Of a DNA stretch of 64,000 nt, positions 36,337-45,428 are shown piece after piece. The position numbers were made by a program, and so were the translations under genes. The notes under the pieces are model-generated. The model had not been told where the DNA came from, ran no database searches, and saw only the letters and a list, made by a program, of their open reading frames with translations. Numbering within the stretch: position 1 is the first letter of the stretch; the number at the start of each line of letters is the position of its first letter. This DNA is from Streptomyces chromofuscus (GTDB lineage Bacteria; Actinomycetota; Actinomycetes; Streptomycetales; Streptomycetaceae), in the NCBI RefSeq assembly GCF_015160875.1, contig NZ_CP063374.1, positions 4,963,501 to 5,027,500 of the forward strand, given 5' to 3'.

Positions 36337-36406
36337 GTCTGGCAAGTCGTGTGCCGCGATGTGCCGTCCCCGTGCGCGGAGCCGGCCCGCGTGTTTGGAT
36401 GCGGAC

Positions 36407-37006
36407 GTGGAAAGCGTCACCAGGTGGCTCCTGACCAAGTGCTTCGGCCGGCCCAGCGGTCCCCTCGGCCGCCTGGGCGGCCGGCTCATGGCCCGCGGCA
36501 ACGCGGCCACCGAACGTCATGTCGTGGCTCTCGCCGCCCCCGCCGAAGACGACGTCGTCCTCGTCGTCGGCCCAGGCCCCGGCATCGGCCTCGCAGCCGC
36601 CGCCGAACGCTCGGCCCACGTCGTGGGCGTCGATCCCTCCGAGGTTATGCGTGCCATGGCCCGCCGCCGCTGCGCACCGCTGATCGCCCGCGGCCGCCTC
36701 CGCCTGAGCCCCGGCACCGCGGCGCGCACCGGTCAGCCGGACTCCTCCGCCGACGTCGTGATCTCCGTCAACAACCTCCAGCTCTGGCCCGACGTCCCCG
36801 CCGCCCTCGCCGAACTCCACCGCGTCCTGCGCCCCGGCGGCCGCCTCCTGCTCTCCGTCCACGAGAGGTTTCTCCCCACCGACCTGCCGACCCTCGCCGA
36901 CACGGTCCGGGCAGCCGGTTTCCCCTCCGTGCGCACCTGGACCTGGCAGCCTCCGACCCGCATGGCGTCACGGGCGGCGCAACTGGAGGCGGTGCGCTCC
37001 CGGTAG
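36407..37006 (+). CDS. class I SAM-dependent methyltransferase
   Basis: This is a 199-aa protein if it starts at GTG 36407; an upstream frame adds 15 unconserved residues. Motif I reads VVLVVGPGPGIGLAAAAE (about residues 51-68), with VGVDPSEVMRAMARRRC after it. SSADVVISVNNLQLWPDVPA and ELHRVLRPGGRLLLSVHE are the usual later motifs. It shares its promoter gap with the DUF2975-XRE operon and could be leaderless. The substrate is unknown. Confidence 0.82.
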   Translation: MESVTRWLLTKCFGRPSGPLGRLGGRLMARGNAATERHVVALAAPAEDDVVLVVGPGPGIGLAAAAERSAHVVGVDPSEVMRAMARRRCAPLIARGRLRLSPGTAARTGQPDSSADVVISVNNLQLWPDVPAALAELHRVLRPGGRLLLSVHERFLPTDLPTLADTVRAAGFPSVRTWTWQPPTRMASRAAQLEAVRSR

Positions 37007-37029
37007 TGCCGCCGCGCGCCGTCGAACGG

Positions 37030-38742
37030 CTACCGCCACCCCGCGGCTCCGGCCCACGTCCACATCACCGCGATCGACCACGCCACCGCGATCGCGGCGG
37101 CCGGCGGCCACAGCGGGCGTCCGCGCTCCCGCGCCCCGCTCTCCCCGGTCGGGCGCAGCCGCGGATCGGCGAGCAGCGCCGTGAGTTCGGCGGCCAGGGC
37201 GTCGTACGGGTGCGGCCGTCCCCGCCTGCGCTCCAGGCGGCGCCAGTACGGCGCCGACACCGACCAACCGCCGTCGCGCCAGCGCAGCTTCAGCCGGAAC
37301 GACTCGCGGTGGACGGCGCGGACGTCCTCCCAGGGGATGTGGCGGGGGCCGCGCAGACCGTTCAGCCACAGCCCGGTGCGGTCGGCGGTCAGGCGCCAGC
37401 GCGACTTCACCACCAGGCGGCAGGCGCCGAACACGCCGAGCACCTCGATGAGCACCGGCTTCCAAGGCGTGCCGTCCCCTGCCGTGAACCAGCCCCAGCA
37501 CACCCACAGTCCCCACTGCGCCAGGAACGCGGTGGCCAGCCAGTCCGCCCCGCCCGCACGCCACCGCCGCACCGGCACCGCGGTGATCGTCTCCGCGACC
37601 GCGTTCCTCAGTTCCCGTTGCCGGCGCTCCTCGGCCCCCGCGCGTTCTCCGGCCGCGACCAGACGCCGTACGGTCGCGTCGGGACACGGCCGCACCGGCC
37701 CCGCCGACCGCTCGACGAGCGGCGGCTCGTCCGCCTCTTCGGCCGCGCTGACCAGCACCATCTCGGCGCCGTCGTACGGGACGCCGTACAGGACGGCCTC
37801 CCGCAGCGGGCCGGGCTCCTCGGAGGCCATGCGGTCGAAGTGCGCGTCCAGGTCCTCCTCGTCGTCGTCCTCGTCGTCCTCGTCGTCCTCGTCGTCCGAA
37901 GTCTTGCCGGCCCGCGTCAGCGCCACCGTGAAGAGTGGCCGCGTCGCCGTGACGTCGTCGGCCGCGAAGACCTCCGTGTCGCCGTCGGCGCTGTCCCGCA
38001 CCAGGACCCGCAGTACGGGTACGGCCTCCGTGCCCCGCAGCGCCGCGGCGCGCCACCGCCCCAGCGCGCCCGAGGCGACCACGGACAGCGCGAGGAACAC
38101 CAGCAGCCAGCCGAACGACAGTTCCGCACGTCTGCCGCCGGCCACCGCCCAGTGATCGACGGTGGCGAGCGCCACAGCCCCACCGCCGACGAGCGTCAGG
38201 CCGAGCCCGGTGAGAAACGCTCCGCGCCTCAGCGGCGTACGACCGTCCGGCAGAGCGGCGACCACGCCTGCCGTCGCCGCCCCCGCCACCTCCCGCTGTC
38301 GCCGTCGCGCCGCCGACCGAAGCCACGCGGCCACCCCTACGGTCACCAAGCCCGCCACGACCGCCAGGGTCGCTCCCCGCCCCGCCCCCGGCGTGCAGAG
38401 GACCAGGGCGACGGCGACGGGAGCGCAGAGCAGCACTGCCTCCGGCCGCACCACCGCCCACACCGCATGCGCCGCGGCCAGCGCCGCGACCCACGGCCAC
38501 AGGCCGGCGTACAGCGTGAGCAGACCGGCGGCCGGCGCGGCGACGGCCACCGCCCCGCCGACGGCCACCGCCCCGCCGACGTACAGCGCCCGCCACCGCA
38601 GCGGTACCCACCTGGGCGGCAGGGCGTGCGCCCAGCGACGGGCGTCCTTGGCGTTCCAGGGACGGCAGCCGTCGGGTATCGAGGTGGCAGGCAGCGGCAG
38701 GGGAAGCGGTCGCGGCTGTCCGGGAGCGGGGGTCGAGCGCAT
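37030..38742 (-). CDS. PH-domain-containing multi-pass membrane protein
   Basis: The 570-aa protein has several hydrophobic segments in the first 130 residues (for example ALYVGGAVAVGGAVAVAAPA), a second helix pair near 190-225, and a long cytoplasmic region. The run DDEDDEDDEDDDEED (about 280-295) comes from a CTC/GTC trinucleotide repeat at about 37855-37900. Near 435-505 lies a PH-like region (WRLTADRTGLWLNGLRGPRH, then IPWEDVRAVHRES), and a final helix ends the protein. The function is not known. It lies downstream of a second PH-domain gene on the same strand. Confidence 0.75.
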   Translation of the reverse strand: MRSTPAPGQPRPLPLPLPATSIPDGCRPWNAKDARRWAHALPPRWVPLRWRALYVGGAVAVGGAVAVAAPAAGLLTLYAGLWPWVAALAAAHAVWAVVRPEAVLLCAPVAVALVLCTPGAGRGATLAVVAGLVTVGVAAWLRSAARRRQREVAGAATAGVVAALPDGRTPLRRGAFLTGLGLTLVGGGAVALATVDHWAVAGGRRAELSFGWLLVFLALSVVASGALGRWRAAALRGTEAVPVLRVLVRDSADGDTEVFAADDVTATRPLFTVALTRAGKTSDDEDDEDDEDDDEEDLDAHFDRMASEEPGPLREAVLYGVPYDGAEMVLVSAAEEADEPPLVERSAGPVRPCPDATVRRLVAAGERAGAEERRQRELRNAVAETITAVPVRRWRAGGADWLATAFLAQWGLWVCWGWFTAGDGTPWKPVLIEVLGVFGACRLVVKSRWRLTADRTGLWLNGLRGPRHIPWEDVRAVHRESFRLKLRWRDGGWSVSAPYWRRLERRRGRPHPYDALAAELTALLADPRLRPTGESGARERGRPLWPPAAAIAVAWSIAVMWTWAGAAGWR

Positions 38743-38745
38743 GGT

Positions 38746-39033
38746 CTACCAGTCGTCAGGGCGGCCGTCACCGCCGTGTGGCGTCGCGGGCGGAGGAGGC
38801 GGAACAGGCGGAGCAAGCAGGGCAGGCCCGACCGGAAGGAACGTCCGTCGTTGGGCGAAGGAGGCAGGGCGGATCGAGGCGGTGGCGCGGGCCGAACCCG
38901 ACGAACGACCTGGGGCGGACGTCCGGGCAGGCGCACGGCGGACCTGCTCGATCAGTCGCTCCCCCTGCCGTCGCCGCTCCCGCTTCCGAGCCCCGGTCCC
39001 CGCCGCCGCAGGACCGGTCCCGAGACGGTCCAC
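38746..39033 (-). CDS. possible small ORF between two PH-domain genes (doubtful)
   Basis: A 95-aa frame fits exactly between the two PH-domain genes on their strand, with GTG 3 bp after one stop and a stop 3 bp before the next start. The sequence is Arg/Pro/Ala-rich without a recognisable domain and could be a chance frame. If it is not coding, this 294-bp gap holds nothing else that I can see. Confidence 0.25.
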   Translation of the reverse strand: MDRLGTGPAAAGTGARKRERRRQGERLIEQVRRAPARTSAPGRSSGSARATASIRPASFAQRRTFLPVGPALLAPPVPPPPPATPHGGDGRPDDW

Positions 39034-39036
39034 CCG

Positions 39037-39711
39037 TCAGCCGGCCACCAGCAGGATGACCAGCAGCACCGCCCCGGCGACCGCAGGCCCTGCGATCTCG
39101 TACGCCCAGCGGACGGTCACCTCGCCCTGGGCCGTCCGGGCCTTCTCACGGGCCTCCAGCGTCAGGCGGAGGTCGTGCATGATCTGGTCGCTCTCGGCGC
39201 GGAACGGGCCGTCGTGGAGCTCGACGTCCGCCAGCCCGTCGATTCCACGGGCACGGGTTCTCCCGTCCCCGGCGGCCTGGCTCGCGCGCCGCGCCTCCTT
39301 GCGTGCGGCCCGGCCGCGTCCGCGCAGGGAGACGGGGACGGCCCACAGCTGGAACTTGGTGCCGGCCTTGCTGACGACCTCGTTGGTGTACCCGGAGCGC
39401 AGGGAGGCGACCTCGCCCCAGGGCAGCACGATCGAGCGGAAGGGGTTGCGGACGCGCAGGCGGTCCTCGCCGGCGTACACGGCCGGGCGCAGGGTGAAGG
39501 CGACGACCAGGGGCACCACGAGGAGCAGCGTGGCGAGTGCCAGCCACGGTGTGCGGCCCTCGCCCCTGATGATCGCGTCCACGCCGAGCCAGGCGGCGAG
39601 GCCGAGCATCAGGACGCCGCCGACGAGACCCATGGGTGACCGGTAGACCCGGTCACGGGTCGTGGGGCGCGGAGGCTGCGGCGCGGGGGACGGCTGGTCC
39701 GGGGTCGTCAT
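39037..39711 (-). CDS. bacterial PH-domain membrane protein (PF10756-like)
   Basis: The 224-aa protein from ATG 39711 has two N-terminal helices (GLVGGVLMLGLAAWLGVDAI and WLALATLLLVVPLVVAFTL), then a bacterial PH domain (about residues 75-125: AGEDRLRVRNPFRSIVLPWG, then EVASLRSGYTNEVVSKAGT). A C-terminal helix ends it (AYEIAGPAVAGAVLLVILLV). Longer upstream frames run into the intergenic DNA and have no start signal. The function is unknown. Divergent from deoC across an 884-bp gap filled with repeats. Confidence 0.82.
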   Translation of the reverse strand: MTTPDQPSPAPQPPRPTTRDRVYRSPMGLVGGVLMLGLAAWLGVDAIIRGEGRTPWLALATLLLVVPLVVAFTLRPAVYAGEDRLRVRNPFRSIVLPWGEVASLRSGYTNEVVSKAGTKFQLWAVPVSLRGRGRAARKEARRASQAAGDGRTRARGIDGLADVELHDGPFRAESDQIMHDLRLTLEAREKARTAQGEVTVRWAYEIAGPAVAGAVLLVILLVAG

Positions 39712-39816
39712 GCCCCCGATTCTGCCCGACGCCACCGACACCCCGAACGCCCGGTCGGCCCCGGGCCCGCAGCTTCCCCTGCTGGGCCGGTCGTCAGCCG
39801 CCGTCCCGCTCATCCC

Positions 39817-40370
39817 GGGCAGGTCGCTGCCGCCGTCCAGCTCCTCCCCGGGAGGTCGCCAGTCGTGGCCTGGCCGTTTGAGGCAGGTCGCCTGGCCCGT
39901 CCTGGGCAGGTCGCTGCCGCCGTCCAGCTCCTTGCCGGGAGGTCGCCAGTCGTGGCCTGGCCGTTTGAGGCAGGTCGCCTGGCCCGTCCTGGGCAGGTCG
40001 CTGCCGCCGTCCAGCTCCTTGCCGGGAGGTCGCCAGTCGTGGCCTGGCCGTTTGAGGCAGGTCGCCTGGCCCGTCCCGGGCAGGTCGCTGCCGCCGTCCA
40101 GCTCCTTGCCGGGAGGTCGCCAGTCGTGGCCTGGCCGTTTGAGGCAGGTCGCCTGGCCTGTCCTGGGCAGGTCGCCTGCCGCCGTCCGGCTCCTCCCCGG
40201 GAGGTCGCCAGTCGTGGCCTGGCCGTCCGAGGCAGGTCGCCTGGCCTGTCCTGGGCAGGTCGCCTGCCGCCGTCCGGCTCCTCCCCGGGAGGTCGCCAGT
40301 CGTGGCCCGGCCGTCCGAGGCAGGTCGCCTGGCCCGTCCCGGGCAGGTCACCGGCCGCCGCCCCACGCAC
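39817..40370. repeat. 87/88-bp tandem array upstream of deoC
   Basis: GGGCAGGTCGC recurs at 39817, 39904, 39991, 40078, 40165 and 40253, and GGGCAGGTCAC at 40341: periods 87, 87, 87, 87, 88, 88. Each unit has three GGTCGC cores spaced 32, 32 and 23 bp apart, so the unit itself may have grown from a ~29-bp element. As 87 is a multiple of 3, all six frames stay open through most of the array, and no gene is implied. The remaining gap to deoC (40371-40570) shows no gene. Confidence 0.88.
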
Positions 40371-40570
40371 GCCCGGCGGGTTTCACAGCCACAGCGCCCT
40401 CAAGCTCGCCCGCTCCCACACCCACCCACCACCCCCCGCCCCGAGCCCGGCGGCTTTGGCCGGGCACCGCGCTGCCCACAGCCGATGGCTCCAGCGGCCA
40501 CCGGGCCGCCCCAAGCCCGCCCGCCCCGCCCAACGCCCCCGCCCGACAAGCCCCAGGGGCTGTACAGCCG

Positions 40571-40582
40571 CTACGCGCGTAG
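40571..40582. promoter_or_regulatory. putative nucleoside operator, deoC copy
   Basis: CTACGCGCGTAG, a perfect palindrome, ends 13 bp before GTG 40596. Its final TAG overlaps TAGATAT, a good -10 candidate, which would make the deoC message almost leaderless. Confidence 0.75.
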
Positions 40583-40595
40583 ATATGCTCGTCTG

Positions 40596-41552
40596 GTGAC
40601 CATGCCCACCACTGCACACACCCTGACGGACGTGGCGGCCTCCGACAGTACGCTGCGCCGCTTCCTGCACGGGCTGCCCGGCGTCGACGCGGTCGGCCTG
40701 GAGGCGCGCGCCGCCTCCCTCGGCACCCGTTCCATCAAGACCACCGCGAAGGCGTACGCCATCGACCTCGCCATCTCGATGGTCGACCTGACGACGCTGG
40801 AAGGCGCGGACACCCCGGGCAAGGTCCGGGCGCTCGGCGCCAAGGCGGTCCACCCGGACCCGACGGACCGTACGGCCCCGGCGACCGCGGCCGTCTGCGT
40901 CTATCCCGACATGGTGGCCGCCGCCAAGCAGGCCGTCGCCGGCTCCACCGTCAAGGTGGCCTCGGTCGCCACCGCCTTCCCGGCCGGCCGCGCCCCGCTC
41001 TCCGTGAAGCTGGCGGACGTGCGCGAGGCCGTGGCGGCCGGCGCCGACGAGATCGACATGGTCATCGACCGCGGGGCCTTCCTCGCGGGCCGGTACATGA
41101 AGGTGTACGACGAGATCGTCGCCGTGAAGGAGGCCTGCGGCACGTCGGCCCGTCTGAAGGTCATCTTCGAGACCGGCGAGCTGTCGACGTACGACAACAT
41201 CCGCCGCGCGAGCTGGCTCGGCATGCTGGCGGGCGCCGACTTCATCAAGACCTCGACCGGAAAGGTCGCCGTCAACGCGACTCCGGCGAACACCCTCCTC
41301 ATGCTGGAGGCGGTGCGCGACTTCCGCGCCCAGACCGGCGTCCAGGTCGGTGTGAAGCCGGCCGGCGGCATCCGCACGTCCAAGGACGCGATCAAGTTCC
41401 TCGTCCTGGTCAACGAGACCGTCGGGGCGGACTGGCTGGACAACCACTGGTTCCGCTTCGGCGCCTCCTCGCTGCTGAACGACTTGCTGATGCAGCGTCA
41501 GAAGCTGGCCACCGGCCGCTACTCCGGCCCCGACTACGTGACGGTGGACTGA
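40596..41552 (+). CDS. deoC: deoxyribose-phosphate aldolase
   Basis: This 318-aa enzyme cleaves 2-deoxyribose-5-phosphate to acetaldehyde and glyceraldehyde-3-phosphate, the last step of deoxynucleoside breakdown. DeoC motifs are AVCVYPDMV (about residues 105-113), ADEIDMVIDRGAFLAG (about 150-165, with the proton-relay Asp), ADFIKTSTGK (about 222-231, Schiff-base Lys) and GVKPAGGIRT (about 253-262). GTG 40596 or ATG 40602 is the start. It leads an operon with two aldehyde dehydrogenase-type genes 6 bp downstream. At 318 aa it is longer than the E. coli form because of an N-terminal extension. Confidence 0.95.
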   Translation: MTMPTTAHTLTDVAASDSTLRRFLHGLPGVDAVGLEARAASLGTRSIKTTAKAYAIDLAISMVDLTTLEGADTPGKVRALGAKAVHPDPTDRTAPATAAVCVYPDMVAAAKQAVAGSTVKVASVATAFPAGRAPLSVKLADVREAVAAGADEIDMVIDRGAFLAGRYMKVYDEIVAVKEACGTSARLKVIFETGELSTYDNIRRASWLGMLAGADFIKTSTGKVAVNATPANTLLMLEAVRDFRAQTGVQVGVKPAGGIRTSKDAIKFLVLVNETVGADWLDNHWFRFGASSLLNDLLMQRQKLATGRYSGPDYVTVD

Positions 41553-41558
41553 TCCATC

Positions 41559-42989
41559 ATGACCTTTGAGTACGCACCGGCGCCCGAGTCCCGCGCGATC
41601 GTCGACATCGCGCCCTCCTACGGCCTGTTCATCGACGGCGAGTTCGTCGAGGCGGCCGACGGCAAGGTCTTCAAGACGGTCTCCCCGGCCACCGAGGAGG
41701 TCCTCTCCGAGGTCGCGCAGGCCGGCGAGGCGGACGTCGACCGCGCCGTGCGGGCCGCGCGCAAGGCGTTCGAGAAGTGGTCCGCGTTGCCCGGCGCCGA
41801 GCGCGCCAAGTACCTGTTCCGCATCGCCCGCATCATCCAGGAGCGCTCCCGCGAGCTGGCGGTCCTGGAAACCCTGGACAACGGCAAGCCGATCAGGGAG
41901 ACGAGGGACGCCGACCTGCCCCTCGTGGCGGCGCACTTCTTCTACTACGCGGGCTGGGCCGACAAGCTCGACCACGCCGGGTTCGGGCCGTCCCCGAAGC
42001 CGCTGGGCGTGGCGGGCCAGGTCATCCCGTGGAACTTCCCCCTGCTCATGCTGGCGTGGAAGATCGCCCCGGCGCTGGCGACCGGCAACACGGTCGTGCT
42101 GAAGCCCGCGGAGACGACGCCGCTGTCCGCCCTGTTCTTCGCGGACATCTGCCGGCAGGCCGGCCTGCCCAAGGGCGTCGTCAACATCCTCCCGGGCTAC
42201 GGCGACGCGGGCGCCGCGGTCGTCTCGCACCCTGACGTGAACAAGGTCGCGTTCACCGGATCCACGGCGGTCGGCAAGCAGATCGCGCGGACGGTCGCCG
42301 GGACGCGCAAGAAGCTCACCCTCGAACTGGGCGGCAAGGGCGCGAACATCGTCTTCGACGACGCCCCGATCGACCAGGCCGTCGAGGGCATCGTCAACGG
42401 CATCTTCTTCAACCAGGGCCAGGTCTGCTGCGCGGGCAGCCGCCTGCTGGTGCAGGAGTCGATCGAGGAGGAGCTGCTGCAGGCGCTGAAGCGCCGCCTG
42501 TCGACGCTGCGCCTGGGCGACCCGCTCGACAAGAACACGGACATCGGCGCGATCAACTCCGCCGAGCAGCTGGCGCGGATCACCGCGCTCGCCGACCAGG
42601 GCGAGGCGGAGGGCGCCGAGCGCTGGTCCCCGGCGTGTGAGCTGCCGTCGTCCGGCTACTGGTTCGCCCCGACGCTGTTCACCAACGTCACCCAGGCGCA
42701 CACGGTCGCCCGCGACGAGATCTTCGGCCCGGTCCTGTCGGTGCTGACGTTCCGTACGCCGGACGAGGCCGTCGCCAAGGCCAACAACACGCCGTACGGC
42801 CTGTCGGCGGGCATCTGGACCGAGAAGGGGTCCCGCATCCTGGCCGTGGCCGGCAAGCTGCGCGCGGGCGTGGTCTGGTCCAACACGTTCAACAAGTTCG
42901 ACCCGACCTCGCCCTTCGGCGGCTACAAGGAGTCGGGCTTCGGCCGCGAGGGCGGCCGCCACGGCCTGGAGGCGTACCTCGATGTCTGA
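41559..42989 (+). CDS. aldehyde dehydrogenase, catalytic half of an ALDH16-like pair
   Basis: This complete 476-aa NAD(P)-dependent aldehyde dehydrogenase shows PWNFPLLMLAWKIAPALATG (about residues 152-171), the cofactor motif FTGSTAVGKQI (about 229), the catalytic Glu in LTLELGGKG (about 253-261) and the nucleophilic Cys within GQVCCAGSRL (about 287). It lies 6 bp after deoC and overlaps the next gene by 8 bp. Oxidation of the acetaldehyde made by DeoC is a reasonable role but is inferred from the operon alone. Confidence 0.92.
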   Translation: MTFEYAPAPESRAIVDIAPSYGLFIDGEFVEAADGKVFKTVSPATEEVLSEVAQAGEADVDRAVRAARKAFEKWSALPGAERAKYLFRIARIIQERSRELAVLETLDNGKPIRETRDADLPLVAAHFFYYAGWADKLDHAGFGPSPKPLGVAGQVIPWNFPLLMLAWKIAPALATGNTVVLKPAETTPLSALFFADICRQAGLPKGVVNILPGYGDAGAAVVSHPDVNKVAFTGSTAVGKQIARTVAGTRKKLTLELGGKGANIVFDDAPIDQAVEGIVNGIFFNQGQVCCAGSRLLVQESIEEELLQALKRRLSTLRLGDPLDKNTDIGAINSAEQLARITALADQGEAEGAERWSPACELPSSGYWFAPTLFTNVTQAHTVARDEIFGPVLSVLTFRTPDEAVAKANNTPYGLSAGIWTEKGSRILAVAGKLRAGVVWSNTFNKFDPTSPFGGYKESGFGREGGRHGLEAYLDV

Positions 42990-43890
42990 CCGACTCAGTG
43001 TGTTCAAGACCTACAAGCTGTACATCGGCGGGAAGTTCCCGCGTTCCGAGAGCGGCCGGGTGTACGAGGTGACGACAGCTGCATCAGCCGCTGACGCGGC
43101 GGGCAAGGGCAACTGGCTGGCCAACGCGCCGCAGGCGTCCCGCAAGGACGCCCGGGACGCGGTGGTCGCCGCGCGCAAGGCGTTCGGCGCGTGGTCGGGG
43201 GCGACGGCCTACAACCGCGGGCAGGTCCTCTACCGCGTCGCGGAGATGCTGGAGGGGCGCCGGGACCAGTTCGCGCGCGAGGTCGCGGACGCGGAGGGCC
43301 TGTCCAAGTCGAAGGCGGCGGCGGTGGTCGACGCGACGATCGACCGCTGGGTCTGGTACGCGGGCTGGACCGACAAGATCGCCCAGGTGGTCGGCGGCGG
43401 GAACCCGGTGGCGGGCCCGTTCTTCAACCTGTCCTCTCCCGAGCCGACCGGTGTGGTGGCCGTGGTCGCCCCCCAGGAGTCGTCCTTCCTGGGCCTGGTC
43501 TCGGTGGTCGCCCCGGTGATCGCGACGGGCAACACGGCGGTGGTGATCGCCTCCGAGAAGTCCCCGCTCCCGGCCCTGTCCCTGGCCGAGGTGCTGGCCA
43601 CCTCCGACGTCCCCGGCGGTGTGGTCAACGTCCTGTCCGGCCGTACGGCGGAGATCGCGGCGCCCCTGGCCGCGCACCAGGACGTCAACGCGATCGACCT
43701 GGCGGGCGCGGACGAGGCACTGGCGAAGGAGCTGGAGATCGCCGCGGCGGACAACCTCAAGCGGGTGCTGCGTCCACAGCCTGTGGATTACGCCGAGACG
43801 CCGGGGACCGACCGCATGACGGCGTTCCTGGAGACCAAGACGGTGTGGCACCCCACGGGTTCGTTGGGGGCGTCGGGCTCCTCGTACTGA
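42982..43890 (+). CDS. truncated ALDH-fold protein without catalytic domain (ALDH16-type pseudoenzyme half)
   Basis: This 302-aa protein has only the N-terminal cofactor-domain half of an ALDH (about 490 aa is usual): YIGGKFPRSESGRVYEV, then RKAFGAWSGATAYNRGQVLY, EPTGVVAVVAPQESSFLGLV and NTAVVIASEKSPLPALSL. It has no Cys-containing catalytic motif and no E-L-G-G-K motif, and it ends naturally with good coding bias. An 8-bp overlap ties it to the preceding complete ALDH. The arrangement resembles ALDH16, in which a full ALDH domain is followed by a non-catalytic ALDH-like domain in one chain. Confidence 0.85.
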   Translation: MSDRLSVFKTYKLYIGGKFPRSESGRVYEVTTAASAADAAGKGNWLANAPQASRKDARDAVVAARKAFGAWSGATAYNRGQVLYRVAEMLEGRRDQFAREVADAEGLSKSKAAAVVDATIDRWVWYAGWTDKIAQVVGGGNPVAGPFFNLSSPEPTGVVAVVAPQESSFLGLVSVVAPVIATGNTAVVIASEKSPLPALSLAEVLATSDVPGGVVNVLSGRTAEIAAPLAAHQDVNAIDLAGADEALAKELEIAAADNLKRVLRPQPVDYAETPGTDRMTAFLETKTVWHPTGSLGASGSSY

Positions 43891-44126
43891 TCACGACGGA
43901 CTCCTGGAGCCGCGTCTTCGCCGGGTGCGAGGCGCGGCTCTCCGGCGAGTGGGAGCCGGGACCGGGCCCGCGTCCGGCCCCGGGCGCGCCGATCAGGGGA
44001 TGACCGGGGCGCCTGGTGCCGGGCGCCTGGGGGGACAGGTGTGGCGCCGGACACCGGTTCCATGGTGGGCGCCGAGGGACCGGGCAGGGCGTCCGGGAGG
44101 GATGCGGCAGCCCAACTCCCGGTGCA

Positions 44127-45329
44127 TCAGGGCGCGCTCGGCCACACCAGGATCATGTGGGCGCCGCAGTACGCCGATCCGAGCACCGCCCCTGTCAGCG
44201 CCAGTGCGCGCAGTCGGCGGGAGGCCCCGGCCAGGTGCACGGCGAGGGGGAGGAGCAGCGGGAACGCGGGCAGCAGGAAGCGGGCCCGTGGGAAGTAGAC
44301 GCCGCCGCTGCCCAGCACGACGGCCAGCATCACGCCCGTGAAGACCAGCAGCGGCAACGGCTGACGGTCCGCCACTGACAGGGCGAACAGCACCACCGAC
44401 GCCAGCAGCGTGCCGGTCACCACGAGCAGGAACGACTCCGGCGTCGAGTCCTCGAACAGCAGCTGCCGCATCCGCTCGACGGTCCGCACGCCGCCGTCCC
44501 ACTCGTTGCGCCACAGCCGCTGCACGGCGAAGTAGCCGTCCCAGCGGTCCAGGCGCAGGCCGACCCAGCCGACGTAGCCCAGCCAGCCGAGCGGGGCGAG
44601 CAGTGCCGCCGCGAGGGCCCGGGGCCGGCGCGACGACATCAGCGCGGTGACCGTGACCGCCGCGGCCACCGCGACGCCGGTCGGGCGGGTGAGTCCGGCG
44701 AGGACGGCGAGGCCGGCGGCGGTGAGCGGGCGGCCGGTGAGCACGGCGTACAGCGACCAGGCCGCGCAGGCGGTGAACAGGGACTCCGTGTACCCCATCC
44801 ACTGCACGAGGCCCACCGGCAGCGCCGCCCAGAGGGTGGTGAGCAGGACGCCGACGCGGCGGCCGTGCAGGTGGTCGCCGACCGCGAAGACGCCCCAGGC
44901 GGCGAGCAGGGACGCGGCGACGGCCAGGGCCAGGCCGGTGGAGGCGGGGGAGAGGGGGGAGAGCGGGGTGACGGCGCGCAGGAGGAGTGGGTAGAGGGGG
45001 AAGAACGCGAGGTTGTTGGCGTCGTGCCGGGTGCCGAGCTCCGTGGCGTAGCCGTCGGCGGCGATGCCGAGGTACCACTCGGCGTCCCACTCCGCCGCCA
45101 GGGCCCGCCGGACGTCCTGGCCGCGGACGTGCGACCAGAGGGTGAGGACGAGCAGGCCGGTGGCGCGGACGCCGGCGTAGGCGAGCAGCGCCGGGGCGGC
45201 GTGACGCAGGGCGGTGCGACGGGCGGCGGCCGGCGTGCGGGTGGGCGGCAGGCAGACGGTGGGGGCGGGCGTCGAGGCCAAGGGGAGTGCTCCAACCAGG
45301 TACGCGGCTGCGGTGCGGTACCGGTCCAC
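44127..45329 (-). CDS. PIG-V/GT-C-like mannosyltransferase family membrane protein
   Basis: The 400-aa polytopic protein has about 9-10 helices and the PIG-V-type luminal pattern WDAEWYLGIAADGYATELGT (about residues 80-99), then NNLAFFPLYPLLLRAVTPL, with the acidic residue after WD typical of GT-C enzymes. GYTESLFTACAAWSLYAVL and GLTRPTGVAVAAAV also match. It would transfer a polyprenyl-phosphate sugar outside the cytoplasm, with the acceptor unknown. The start is uncertain, as the first 40 residues are polar and unconserved. Confidence 0.75.
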   Translation of the reverse strand: MDRYRTAAAYLVGALPLASTPAPTVCLPPTRTPAAARRTALRHAAPALLAYAGVRATGLLVLTLWSHVRGQDVRRALAAEWDAEWYLGIAADGYATELGTRHDANNLAFFPLYPLLLRAVTPLSPLSPASTGLALAVAASLLAAWGVFAVGDHLHGRRVGVLLTTLWAALPVGLVQWMGYTESLFTACAAWSLYAVLTGRPLTAAGLAVLAGLTRPTGVAVAAAVTVTALMSSRRPRALAAALLAPLGWLGYVGWVGLRLDRWDGYFAVQRLWRNEWDGGVRTVERMRQLLFEDSTPESFLLVVTGTLLASVVLFALSVADRQPLPLLVFTGVMLAVVLGSGGVYFPRARFLLPAFPLLLPLAVHLAGASRRLRALALTGAVLGSAYCGAHMILVWPSAP

Positions 45330-45428
45330 CGTTCACCGGCGGGGGTGCCGCGGTGGGGAGCGTGCGTCGTGCGCCGGGTCAACCACCCGATGGGGTGCCC
45401 CCGCCCGGGGGAGGGGCACCCCGGTCCG

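Noticed and set aside
36349..39639. Plus-strand frame of about 1,100 codons over the PH-domain genes
   Set aside because: Composition is Arg/Pro-rich low complexity, and it overlaps a methyltransferase and two membrane protein genes with proper helices and starts.
39817..40370. CRISPR array or a repeat-containing protein gene
   Set aside because: There are no variable spacers. Open frames in all six frames follow from the 87-bp (29-codon) period and the frames break where the period becomes 88.
42982..43890. Second ALDH gene as a truncated pseudogene
   Set aside because: It has full coding bias, no frameshift, an 8-bp coupling overlap with the first ALDH, and a domain architecture known from ALDH16, so a functional non-catalytic subunit is more likely.
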